64,000 nt of DNA, taken from the NCBI GenBank assembly GCA_002692725.1, contig NZLU01000067.1, positions 124,001 to 188,000 on the forward strand. The letters run 5' to 3'. A program made the position numbers and the translations under genes. This DNA is from Ponticaulis sp. (GTDB lineage Bacteria; Pseudomonadota; Alphaproteobacteria; Caulobacterales; Hyphomonadaceae). Under the pieces are notes generated by a model that saw nothing but the letters and a program-made list of their open reading frames with translations, was not told the origin of the DNA and made no database searches. Shown in pieces: positions 27,611-35,897 of this stretch. The stretch's first letter is position 1. Each line of letters opens with the position of its first letter.

Positions 27611-27660
27611 ACCAGACTGGTGCAGAATGTTCGAAAATTTCTGAACCAGTTTATTCTGCA
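27611..27660. promoter_or_regulatory. inverted repeats between the DUF4331 and DUF4198 genes
   Basis: ACCAG-A-CTGGT (27611-27621) is a perfect short palindrome, and TGCAGAAT (27621-27628) is inverted as ATTCTGCA (27653-27660). They lie between two divergent starts and may be operator sites shared by both genes. Confidence 0.35.
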
Positions 27661-27696
27661 TGCGCGTAGAAAGAGGGTCTGTTGAAGGAAACCCAA

Positions 27697-28509
27697 ATGC
27701 TGCTCACACGCTTTACTGCCCTCACATCGCTCTCGGTCGCGCTCCTCTCGTCAGCCAGCGCGCACGACGCCTGGATAGAAGTCTCACCCGCGAGCGAGAC
27801 CGCATCCGCAAACTGGCACGCAGATCTATTCATCGGACATGCGGAAGACCGGGATGCCTATGCGCTGGATGCGCCGCGCATTGCTTCCCTCCACAGCATT
27901 AACGGCGAGGGCTGGACCAGCCATCTCGATCAGATGCTCAGCCATAAAATTGGTACATCACTCGACCTCAAGCTTCCCGGAGATCAGGCTCAACTATTGA
28001 CCTTGAACACCTTCCGGGCGTTCAGCGAACTGGATGCTGAAAAGTTCAATGAATATGTCGTTGAAGAAGGCATCTCGCCCATCCTCGACTGGCGCGTGGA
28101 AAACGGCGAAACCGGCACACCCGGCACCGAAGTCTATTCCCGCTTTCTCAAAGCCATCATCCCTGACCCGGCAGGCGACTGCGACACATCCCTTATCGGC
28201 GCGCCGGTTGGTCAAGTGCTCGAAATTGTGCCCGTCACAAACCCCATGACAGGCTGTGAGGGCGAACTCGTGTTTGAGCTGCACTATTTCGGAGAGCCCG
28301 TTGAAGGCGCCACACTCCATCTCAATCGCACGGACGAAACGCTGGAGCCCATAAAGGCACGAACCGATGCACAAGGTCAGGCGAGCTTTAAACGCCCCGA
28401 AGGCGGACAATGGTATGTCCACGCGGCCTGGGCCATGCCCGTCGACAGCGCACGATTTGATGCCGACTTTGCAACCAGCTTTTCGAGTCTCAGCTTCAAC
28501 CTCGATTAA
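27697..28509 (+). CDS. secreted DUF4198-like protein
   Basis: ATG at 27697 follows GAAGGAAA with good spacing. The 270-residue protein has a signal peptide ending in SSASAHDAW, and the opening HDAWIEVSP with a carboxypeptidase-regulatory-like beta domain at the C-terminus (VEGATLHLNR ... DAQGQASFKRPEGGQWYVHA) is the DUF4198 pattern. Related proteins are sometimes linked to metal (nickel, cobalt) uptake, but nothing here proves a metal role. It is divergent from DUF4331 with about 135 bases between starts. Confidence 0.75.
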   Translation: MLLTRFTALTSLSVALLSSASAHDAWIEVSPASETASANWHADLFIGHAEDRDAYALDAPRIASLHSINGEGWTSHLDQMLSHKIGTSLDLKLPGDQAQLLTLNTFRAFSELDAEKFNEYVVEEGISPILDWRVENGETGTPGTEVYSRFLKAIIPDPAGDCDTSLIGAPVGQVLEIVPVTNPMTGCEGELVFELHYFGEPVEGATLHLNRTDETLEPIKARTDAQGQASFKRPEGGQWYVHAAWAMPVDSARFDADFATSFSSLSFNLD

Positions 28510-28531
28510 AACCGGATAATCAAGCCGGTTT
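28509..28531. terminator. 7-bp hairpin at a convergent junction
   Basis: AAACCGG / CCGGTTT with a nine-base loop spans the end of the DUF4198 gene and the stop of the methyltransferase. There is no T tract. Confidence 0.35.
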
Positions 28532-29476
28532 CCTGGCTCGGATGATCCAGGCAATCGGCTGTTTGGGATCGCCTTGTTCAAGGCCCCGAAGAGGATCTGT
28601 CTCGAGCCCGAACGCCGATAGTTGTGAGAGCAGGGCAGTGGCCTCGGCTTCCGTCAGCGAGGCGTCCAACATGCCCTGCATACGTGCCTGATGCGCCTTG
28701 TTCTCTTCATCGACCCGGATCAGCCAGTCGAGAATATCGTCCAGTTTGTAAAAGCGGCGACGCTGGAACATGATCTGTGTGCCCGACAAGGTATGCCCGG
28801 CCAGCTGGTGGCCCGTGTTGGCCAGCGCAGCAATCGCATCACGCGGCGCCAGAAGCGCCTGATTGGCGACAGAAAGGTCGGCCTTGGCCGCCTCTGAGCC
28901 TGTCTTTTCGACCTTATCAAAAGCCTCAAACACTTTGATCGCCGCTGGAACAAATCCGGTGTTCGCGAACGCCTCACACGATTGCTTGGCCGCGTCACAT
29001 TCAGAGGCGATGGCGCCTTCGGTCATGTGCACCAGCGCGACAAACTCGCCGCCCGGCGCCACAAGATTTGCAATAATCGGGGCTGAGGGGTCGGTGCCGG
29101 CATATTCAAACCCGAACTGGCTAACGACCAGCCCATAGCGTTGGCCATGATCGGCAAGATCTTCAATCGACGCTCTTACGCCCGTGACGCCCTTAAAATT
29201 TTCTTCCAGCAGCCGAATGGCGTCAGGCGCAATATCAACACCCGTCAGATTGGAATATCCGAGGCGGCTGGCATGTCGCACGACTGAGCCAGCCCCGCAC
29301 GCCAGATCGACAAACGCCACATCTTTTGGGTGAGCGGAAATCACGCCTTCCCAGAACCCGGAGAGCTCTTCGTCAGCTTCAATGCCGGGCCGAGTGTAGA
29401 CTTCAGCGTCGTCCACACCGGATCGTCCGCTCCAATACCGGCTCCACTCTGCGCCGGATGATTCATCGCCCATCAA
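28520..29476 (-). CDS. class I SAM-dependent methyltransferase (paralogue 1)
   Basis: A 318-residue protein with the SAM-binding start VDLACGAGSVVRHA and the acidic strand end TGVDIAPDAI, then VVSQFGFEYAG. The substrate is not recognisable. It starts inside the stop of the glutathione transferase (ATGATG overlap), so the two are one unit. A second copy with similar layout lies at 32573-33511. Confidence 0.85.
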   Translation of the reverse strand: MMGDESSGAEWSRYWSGRSGVDDAEVYTRPGIEADEELSGFWEGVISAHPKDVAFVDLACGAGSVVRHASRLGYSNLTGVDIAPDAIRLLEENFKGVTGVRASIEDLADHGQRYGLVVSQFGFEYAGTDPSAPIIANLVAPGGEFVALVHMTEGAIASECDAAKQSCEAFANTGFVPAAIKVFEAFDKVEKTGSEAAKADLSVANQALLAPRDAIAALANTGHQLAGHTLSGTQIMFQRRRFYKLDDILDWLIRVDEENKAHQARMQGMLDASLTEAEATALLSQLSAFGLETDPLRGLEQGDPKQPIAWIIRARKPA

Positions 29477-30126
29477 ATTCCCCCGGGAAACACATCCTCA
29501 TCGGACACCCCATCCCATACCTGATACTTCTTCATGACAATTGCAAAACGCTCACTTTCCATGAAGGCAAAGAGCCAAGCGTGCAAATGAGGCCAGTTCT
29601 GCGCGTCGAACCATTCCTTGTCCGGTATTCGGAATTGCCGGACGAAAGGGGCAATAGCGGCATCGAGAAAGCTGAAATCCTCCCCGCCCAGAAAGCCGCT
29701 CACCTTCAGGCGCTCGTTCAGGTCGGCGAGAATTGCCTCGCCTGCGGCGCGATGCTCCAGCGCGTCAGCGCCCTCATAACGGCTGGCATATTTATAGCGA
29801 TCGAGATGATGTTTGAACGGGCCGTCATTTCTTTCGATCAGCGCATCCGCCGCCCCCCCATCCTCTGACCAAGGCCTGAGCCAGCCCGCCGGATCGCTGC
29901 GTTTCAAGGCCCAGAACGCAACGTCCAAACTCTCATCCAGCACCTCACCAGAGGGCAGCACCAACACCGGCACCGTCCCCTTGGGCGAGGCCTCCAGCAT
30001 GGCTTGCGGCTTGTCACGCAACAAAATTTCACGGTGCGTGCAGACGATCCCACTCGACAAGATGGCCAGCCGCGCACGCATGGCATAGGGGCAGCGGCGG
30101 AAACTGTAGAGAATGAGGCGGGTCAT
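29473..30126 (-). CDS. glutathione S-transferase family protein
   Basis: A 217-residue protein with a thioredoxin-fold N-terminus (LILYSFRRCPYAMRARLA), in which C12 in CPYA is the likely reactive residue, as in omega/beta-type transferases. The C-terminal half is the helical GST domain (SFLDAAIAPFVRQF). Its overlap with the methyltransferase suggests translational coupling. Two stretches of this gene (29709-29752 and 29985-30015) reappear identically in the wreck at 32368-32438. Confidence 0.85.
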   Translation of the reverse strand: MTRLILYSFRRCPYAMRARLAILSSGIVCTHREILLRDKPQAMLEASPKGTVPVLVLPSGEVLDESLDVAFWALKRSDPAGWLRPWSEDGGAADALIERNDGPFKHHLDRYKYASRYEGADALEHRAAGEAILADLNERLKVSGFLGGEDFSFLDAAIAPFVRQFRIPDKEWFDAQNWPHLHAWLFAFMESERFAIVMKKYQVWDGVSDEDVFPGGI

Positions 30127-30127
30127 T

Positions 30128-32164
30128 CTATTTTGAGTGTCGTTCGATTTCGTTCCACACGACTTTGGAGACCATATCAGCCCCAGCTCGTCCCAAATGA
30201 TCGTCGTCCATGTAAATCAGGCGGCCCGTGTCATCGGTACGCATACATGTAGCCATGCCTTGAGGACAGACAATGTCCGCCGGATTGACAAAAGTCGCGT
30301 CATACTTTTCGGCCGCGTCAGCAAGCACAGTATTAACCTCTGCAATGCTCTCCAACGCTTCCTTACGAGAAATACCCTCACAAGTACGGATCAGATGGTC
30401 TACTGACATGATTAATGTCGGCCGAACAAAACAATCCTTTAGATCAACGCCTTGATATGGCACGGCTCCCACGATGATCAAGTGAACTCCACGCTCCTTC
30501 ATCCATGATAAAGTTTGATCCAAACCATACTTGAAATTCTCTTGCGTCTCTTTGACATCTTTAGGTTTTTGATTGTTGCGTCCCACTTGTTTGACAGGCT
30601 GATCCAACTCAGCCGCAGGGCGTTCCATCGTCCAGAATAGCCAATAGCGAGCATTCATCACAACGACGTTTGCACCACTTGCTTTCAGATTGTTTTCAAG
30701 GGGCTCAAAAAAGTCAAATTTGGAACGTGTATTCCCATGATACAGGGTCACGTCCCTGAAGGGCAGCTGACCATTTTGGAGGATTGCGACACCACTGCTT
30801 TTCGTTTCTTTTGCAATCGGGTCCAGACCAAGAGTCAGAGCACGCGCATGACTGTCCCCTAAAACGATAAAGTCAGCTTTTTTTGCTTGGGTGCCGACCC
30901 AACAGATATTCTTTGAGCGATTTGCCCTCGTATAGCAGGCGGCATTTTGTTCCCGCCGAACAATTTGCACAAGCTCCTGAGACTCATTTGAAATTCGCCA
31001 GTCCCAGCCTTTACCTACCCAAACATGCACGGAACAGAACATCAGGATAAGCGCTAATGCTAATACCCCAGCTGGAACAGCGAAATGGTCATTCTTTCCA
31101 CCGTCTGTCCAATGACGCCGCAAAGGGGTTTCCAGAAATTTGTACGATAACCAACCCATCAGGACTGAAAGGGAGACAGCGACTACCATCAAAGCCGGGG
31201 TTAGTTGATTCGAATATCCGTAATAATACCGCAGGAAGACAATGATCGGCCAATGCCAAAGATAGATCGAGTACGAGGTCTTGCCAAAGAAATCAGCTAC
31301 CGGGTTTGTCAGCACAATATTTGAAACTAAGTTGCGCCCGCCTATTATAAGCAGCAACGTGCCGATGGTTGGACTCAACGCCGCATAGCCTGGATACCCG
31401 TTCGACGATGTCGTGAAAAAAGTATAGCCGAGCAGAGCGCCTCCTGCGAGCGTAAAAAACACATCCACTCTTGGGTGGATCAAAGTCTCACCAGCACGAC
31501 CTTTCCAGCTCCATAAAAGCGCAACAATTGCGCCCGCAGAAAACTGCCAAGCCCGGAACGGGCTGAGATAGAACACACCATTTGGTAGCGTATCTACAAA
31601 ATGGATCATCGCCCAGAAACTCAGTATAGTAAGGGCGATCAATGCTGATATCAGCACAATCCGCTTCCGAATGGCCAACAATCCGACCAGAATTGCTGGC
31701 CATACTATGTAGAACTGCTCCTCAACACCCAGGGACCAGGTGTGCAGCAGCGGCATGGTGAATTTTGAACCTGAGAAATAATCGCTTTCGAGCCAGAAAT
31801 TTATATTTGAGGCCGACAGGATAGCGTAAATGGCCGACCTGGATGTTGCTTCAAAATGCTCTGGCGACAAGAGCAGCGCCGATACGACCAGCACAAACAA
31901 AAGAACCGCAAACAACGCTGGTAAAAGCCGCCGCGCCCGACGGACATAGAATTCGATGAAAGAAAAATTGCCCTCATTATTCTGTTTCTCAATGATCAGC
32001 GTTATAAGAAAGCCACTGAGGACATAGAAGGCGTCGACCCCAGTGAAACCTCCGTGGACCTGCTCAATTCCTAAGTGAAACAGAACCACGCCTCCAACGG
32101 CAAGCGCGCGAATTCCATCCAGATACGGCATATATCCAAAGTTGATTGCTTTGTTACTCACCAT
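30128..32164 (-). CDS. OafA/YrhL-type acyltransferase with SGNH domain
   Basis: The ATG at 32164 follows GGAGAGGGT. The roughly 678-residue protein has an acyltransferase-3 membrane domain (YLDGIRALAVGGVVLFH with the catalytic-type His, then about ten helices) and a C-terminal SGNH esterase-like domain: FIVLGDSHARAL near residue 433 and a DDDHLGRAGAD block near 653. Such enzymes O-acetylate sugars of lipopolysaccharide or capsule at the inner membrane. The gene is AT-richer than its neighbours by eye and lies between two copies of GST sequence, which points to acquisition. Confidence 0.88.
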   Translation of the reverse strand: MVSNKAINFGYMPYLDGIRALAVGGVVLFHLGIEQVHGGFTGVDAFYVLSGFLITLIIEKQNNEGNFSFIEFYVRRARRLLPALFAVLLFVLVVSALLLSPEHFEATSRSAIYAILSASNINFWLESDYFSGSKFTMPLLHTWSLGVEEQFYIVWPAILVGLLAIRKRIVLISALIALTILSFWAMIHFVDTLPNGVFYLSPFRAWQFSAGAIVALLWSWKGRAGETLIHPRVDVFFTLAGGALLGYTFFTTSSNGYPGYAALSPTIGTLLLIIGGRNLVSNIVLTNPVADFFGKTSYSIYLWHWPIIVFLRYYYGYSNQLTPALMVVAVSLSVLMGWLSYKFLETPLRRHWTDGGKNDHFAVPAGVLALALILMFCSVHVWVGKGWDWRISNESQELVQIVRREQNAACYTRANRSKNICWVGTQAKKADFIVLGDSHARALTLGLDPIAKETKSSGVAILQNGQLPFRDVTLYHGNTRSKFDFFEPLENNLKASGANVVVMNARYWLFWTMERPAAELDQPVKQVGRNNQKPKDVKETQENFKYGLDQTLSWMKERGVHLIIVGAVPYQGVDLKDCFVRPTLIMSVDHLIRTCEGISRKEALESIAEVNTVLADAAEKYDATFVNPADIVCPQGMATCMRTDDTGRLIYMDDDHLGRAGADMVSKVVWNEIERHSK

Positions 32165-32367
32165 ACCCTCTCCAAAACTTAGCATTCCAACCCAAGCGTG
32201 TTCGTACCAGATCGTGAGTAAGTAGCAACAAATTCTAACGCTCTTGTTTTTGAGTTGCGCCAGCGGAGATGAAATAGGTCATTATTTGAGAAAAATCAGG
32301 CCTTTACCCTATTCAACTCAGCCTTGGACTGCCTCCTCGGCGTCGCGTGTCATACTTCGTGTTTCCG

Positions 32368-32543
32368 GGCGCTCGTTCAGGTCGGCGAGAATTGCCTCGC
32401 CTGCGGCGCGAGGCCTCCAGCATGGCTTGCGGCTTGTCTCTCAAAAGAATTTCCCGATGTGTACAAATCGTACCACTTGCCAGAAGTGCCAGCCTTGCGC
32501 GCATGGCATAGGGGCATCTCCGAAAAGAATAAAGAACAGGAAG
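32368..32543 (-). pseudogene. glutathione S-transferase remnant with internal deletion
   Basis: The frame resembles the GST N-terminus (LYSFRRCPYAMRARLALLASGTICTHREILLRDKPQAMLEAS) and then jumps. Relative to the intact gene at 29473-30126, 236 bases (29753-29988) are missing, and the junction has the shared four bases GCGA. Bases 32368-32438 are identical to the deleted version of the intact gene, whereas 32439-32543 match it only partly. No start codon or conserved end remains. It is a recombination scar downstream of the second methyltransferase. Confidence 0.75.
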
Positions 32544-32572
32544 ATCAGCAGTTTGGGTCAGAACTTACCCTT

Positions 32573-33511
32573 TCAGTCGCGACGTCTGGCCCGCAAGATC
32601 CAGCCAACGGGCGGCTCGGTTTCAAACGGCTGAAACGGTTTCACAGTCTCCGTGTCCATGCCCTGCCCCTCAAGCTTCGTCAGAAAGGCTTCAGCCTCAG
32701 CCTTGGACAACGCAGCAGACAACATGCCTTCCATCCGGGCCATATGGGCTTTGTTCTCGCGGTCGATTGTCTCAAACCAGTCAATAATCTCAGTCAGAGG
32801 TGTATTTGCCCGGTTCTCAAAAAACCAGCCCGCACCCTGAATAGCATGCTGGGCAAGTGGATGGCCGGTATGTCCCAGCTCGACGAGTTTCGACCTCGGT
32901 CCATCCTGCGCCTGCATAGCGTCGTTCAGCGCCTGATCATTCGATAGCCCGACATCACGCTGGGTCAGCACTTTGAAGAATTTCTGAGCAACCGGAATAA
33001 ACCCGATCTCATCAAAGGCCTGGGCTTCGGCGCGCGCCGCTTCGCATTCCCTGGCAATCCCGCCTTCCTGCATATGAACCAGCGCCACGAATTGACCATC
33101 AGCCGCAACAAGGCTGGCAATATCTTCGGCTCGGTCCAGCGCCCCGGCATATTCAAATCCAAACTGGCTCGTCACCAGATCAAATGCGCCATCCTCAAAC
33201 GGCATCTCGTCGAGGGGAGCCGCAACACCTTTTGCACCCGGGCAGTTGTCCTTCAGCATCTCAATCGCATCTGGTGAGATATCAACGCCCGTGACGTCCT
33301 CAAACCCCAAGGCGAGCGCCGCCTTGACGGTGGCGCCTGATCCGCAGGCGAGATCCACCATACGCGTCGACTCAGGCAGCCCGGACAGGACCCCGCGCCA
33401 GAAGGCATCAAGCTCGGCGTCGTATTTATCGCCCAGTAATCGATGGCGACGGTCTTGGGGCACATCATTGCGTCCGCGCCAATAGGTCTGCCATTCATTC
33501 TGAGCAGACAT
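32573..33511 (-). CDS. class I SAM-dependent methyltransferase (paralogue 2)
   Basis: A 312-residue protein with VDLACGSGATVKAA, TGVDISPDAI and VTSQFGFEYAG, clearly a relative of the methyltransferase at 28520-29476. It shares the overlap TGATG with trhO upstream, so the two are coupled. The GST remnant lies directly behind it. The substrate is unknown. Confidence 0.85.
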   Translation of the reverse strand: MSAQNEWQTYWRGRNDVPQDRRHRLLGDKYDAELDAFWRGVLSGLPESTRMVDLACGSGATVKAALALGFEDVTGVDISPDAIEMLKDNCPGAKGVAAPLDEMPFEDGAFDLVTSQFGFEYAGALDRAEDIASLVAADGQFVALVHMQEGGIARECEAARAEAQAFDEIGFIPVAQKFFKVLTQRDVGLSNDQALNDAMQAQDGPRSKLVELGHTGHPLAQHAIQGAGWFFENRANTPLTEIIDWFETIDRENKAHMARMEGMLSAALSKAEAEAFLTKLEGQGMDTETVKPFQPFETEPPVGWILRARRRD

Positions 33512-34497
33512 CAGCCCTCACCGCTTTCCTGAAGATCTTCGCGCTCACGGGCGAGGCGTTTCGCTTTGGGTTGCGCCTCAGGGCCCATGGCTGGCTCCCC
33601 ACGTTTCCGCGCCAGCTCAAGCTGCAACTGACGCTGCCGGAACCGCTCGCGATCATTCTCGGTATACTTGTCGATACAATAATCGCACGAAACGCCTGGC
33701 ACATAATTTTCAGACTTCTGCCCCTCAGGGCTCACCCCGCGCCCGCAGGCATGGCAACTGACATATTCGCCCAGTTCGAGCCCGTGCTTGATGCCGACCC
33801 GTTCGTCAAACACAAAGCATTCGCCCTTCCAGAGGCTTTGCTCTTCGGGAACGACTTCCAGATATTTGAGAATACCGCCCTTCAGATGGAACACATTCTC
33901 ATGTCCCATCTCTTTCAGATAAGCAGTTGCTTTTTCGCAGCGAATGCCGCCCGTACAGAACATGGCGATCTTTTTCGCATTTCGTTCTCCCGGCTGGCCG
34001 ACATGCTCATCAACCCATTTCGGAAATTCGCGAAAGGTTTGCGTTTCAGGGTCCACCGCGCCCTTAAACGTACCCATGTCAAACTCGAACGAATTGCGCG
34101 TGTCGATGATCAGCGTCTCAGGGTCTGAGATCAGCTTGTTCCAGTCTTCCGGCTCAACATAAGTGCCCACCGTCCGGTTCGGGTCGATGCCCGGCACACC
34201 CATGCGCACAATCTCTTCTTTCAGGCGCACCTTCATGCGCTTGAAGGGCCGGTCTTCAGCGTGAGAATATTTCACCTCCAGCGTCCCGATTGCCGGGATG
34301 GCCTCGAGGAAGTCGATCATCTCTTTCATGCCGTCTTCGGTCGGGCAGGCAATCGTGCCATTAATCCCCTCATCAGCGATCAACAGCGATCCGCACACAT
34401 CCAAGGAATGCGCTTTGGTACGAATCTGATCCTGCCAGTCTTTGAAGTCTGGAAAGGCGACGAATTTATAGAGTGCAGCAACGGTGAATTGGGCCAT
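33511..34497 (-). CDS. trhO: tRNA uridine(34) hydroxylase TrhO (rhodanese-like)
   Basis: From the ATG at 34497 (MAQFTVAALYKFVAF) the protein has about 328 residues: an N-terminal acylphosphatase-like part with DEGINGTIA, a rhodanese domain with the reactive loop CTGGIRCEK, and a C-terminal zinc-like cysteine region (CHACGRG, CDYCIDKY). TrhO hydroxylates U34 of some tRNAs with oxygen. The upstream extension to 34566 lacks a ribosome site. It leads an operon with methyltransferase 2. Confidence 0.88.
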   Translation of the reverse strand: MAQFTVAALYKFVAFPDFKDWQDQIRTKAHSLDVCGSLLIADEGINGTIACPTEDGMKEMIDFLEAIPAIGTLEVKYSHAEDRPFKRMKVRLKEEIVRMGVPGIDPNRTVGTYVEPEDWNKLISDPETLIIDTRNSFEFDMGTFKGAVDPETQTFREFPKWVDEHVGQPGERNAKKIAMFCTGGIRCEKATAYLKEMGHENVFHLKGGILKYLEVVPEEQSLWKGECFVFDERVGIKHGLELGEYVSCHACGRGVSPEGQKSENYVPGVSCDYCIDKYTENDRERFRQRQLQLELARKRGEPAMGPEAQPKAKRLAREREDLQESGEG

Positions 34498-34643
34498 GTC
34501 GCGAAATAGCGCAGACAGGGCCCCGTGTTCAAGGCGACAGTTTGGCTTGCCGGACGCAAATCGCACATCGCGCCATCAAACTGCATTGAAGCTATTCGAA
34601 TATGCGTATGGGCAAATTGCAAAAAAGGGAGTATCGCACCCTC

Positions 34644-35897
34644 ATGTCAGCCAAACCACATCCCTTGGCCGGTCACTCAATCTCAACGCCCGAATTCGTC
34701 GCCATGACCGCGTGTCTTATGGCGCTCAACGCGTTGGCGATCGATGTTATGTTACCGGCACTGTCTCGCATTGCCATGGATCTTGGCGCGCCAACCGAAA
34801 ACGATGCCCAGTATATTGTGCTGGTGTATATGATCGGTTTTGGCGTTTCCCAGCTCTTCTGGGGGCCGATCACAGACCGCTATGGCCGTAAACCTGTGCT
34901 AATCGGTGTTCTCATCGGCTATATCGTGACGGCACTTGGCTGCACGCTGTCTCAGGACTTTAACTCTCTGCTCTCCTGGCGCCTGCTTCTCGGCGTATTT
35001 GCCGGCGGAACGCGCGTGATCTCGGTCAGCGTGGTCCGCGACCTCTTCGTTGGGCGCGGCATGGCGCGGATCATGTCGCTTGTAATGACCGTTTTCATGG
35101 TCGTGCCGATCCTCGCTCCCATGCTGGGCGCGCAGATATTGAACATTGTCGATCTCTGGCAAAGCACCTTTGGCGTGCTCGCAGCAGGCGGCGCCATCAT
35201 GCTGGTCTGGTCGGCCTTCCGCCTGCCGGAAACCCGCCCGCCAGAGTGCCGTACGGAAATCAACCTCAAAGCCGTCACCAAGGCCTATTGGACTGTATTC
35301 AAAACGCGTCAAGCGCTCGGTTATATGCTGGCAAGTGGCGTGATTTTCGGCTCGCTCATGGCGTATATTTCTGCATCTGAGCAAATTTACACCGACATTT
35401 TTGGACTGACCGCGACTGAATTCACAATCTGTTTTGCGATCATTGCAGGCGCGATGTCGATTGCCACTTTCACCAATTCGACGCTGGTAGAAAAACTCGG
35501 CCAGCGCCTGATCTCGCACACCGCGATCATCGGGTTTACGCTCGGCGCGCTTGTCCTCACGCTCACAACGATTTTCATGGGACCAAACCTCTATGTGTTC
35601 ATGGCCATGTTCTGTCTGGTCTTCATGAATTTCGGCTTTATGGGGCCGAACTTCAATTCCATGGCGATGGAGCCATTGGGCAATGTGGCCGGGTATGCCT
35701 CAGGCGTTCTTGGCTTTGCCTCAACCACAATGGCCGCCCTCATCGGCGGCAGCATTGCCCATCAATACAATGGATCCATGGTGCCGGTTTTGTGGGGATT
35801 TGTGATCCTCGGCGCGACATCTCTGGTCATCGTCTTCGTGACCGAACGGTTTTCACTCTTCGGTGCCAAGGATGTTGAGGCGTCAAACCAACTCTGA
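34644..35897 (+). CDS. MFS multidrug exporter, Bcr/CflA-like
   Basis: A protein of about 417 residues with twelve predicted membrane segments. The MFS motif A is present (WGPITDRYGRKPVL), and the first helix region LNALAIDVMLPALSRIAMDL with D-E-like charges is typical of the Bcr/CflA (DHA1) drug exporters. The start at 34644 is chosen for the family-like N-terminus; 34602 is possible. It converges on ecm with a 15-base overlap of stops. Confidence 0.82.
   Translation: MSAKPHPLAGHSISTPEFVAMTACLMALNALAIDVMLPALSRIAMDLGAPTENDAQYIVLVYMIGFGVSQLFWGPITDRYGRKPVLIGVLIGYIVTALGCTLSQDFNSLLSWRLLLGVFAGGTRVISVSVVRDLFVGRGMARIMSLVMTVFMVVPILAPMLGAQILNIVDLWQSTFGVLAAGGAIMLVWSAFRLPETRPPECRTEINLKAVTKAYWTVFKTRQALGYMLASGVIFGSLMAYISASEQIYTDIFGLTATEFTICFAIIAGAMSIATFTNSTLVEKLGQRLISHTAIIGFTLGALVLTLTTIFMGPNLYVFMAMFCLVFMNFGFMGPNFNSMAMEPLGNVAGYASGVLGFASTTMAALIGGSIAHQYNGSMVPVLWGFVILGATSLVIVFVTERFSLFGAKDVEASNQL

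Noticed and set aside
28509..28531. AAACCGG/CCGGTTT hairpin as strong terminator
   Set aside because: It overlaps a stop codon and lacks a T run, so it is listed only with low confidence.
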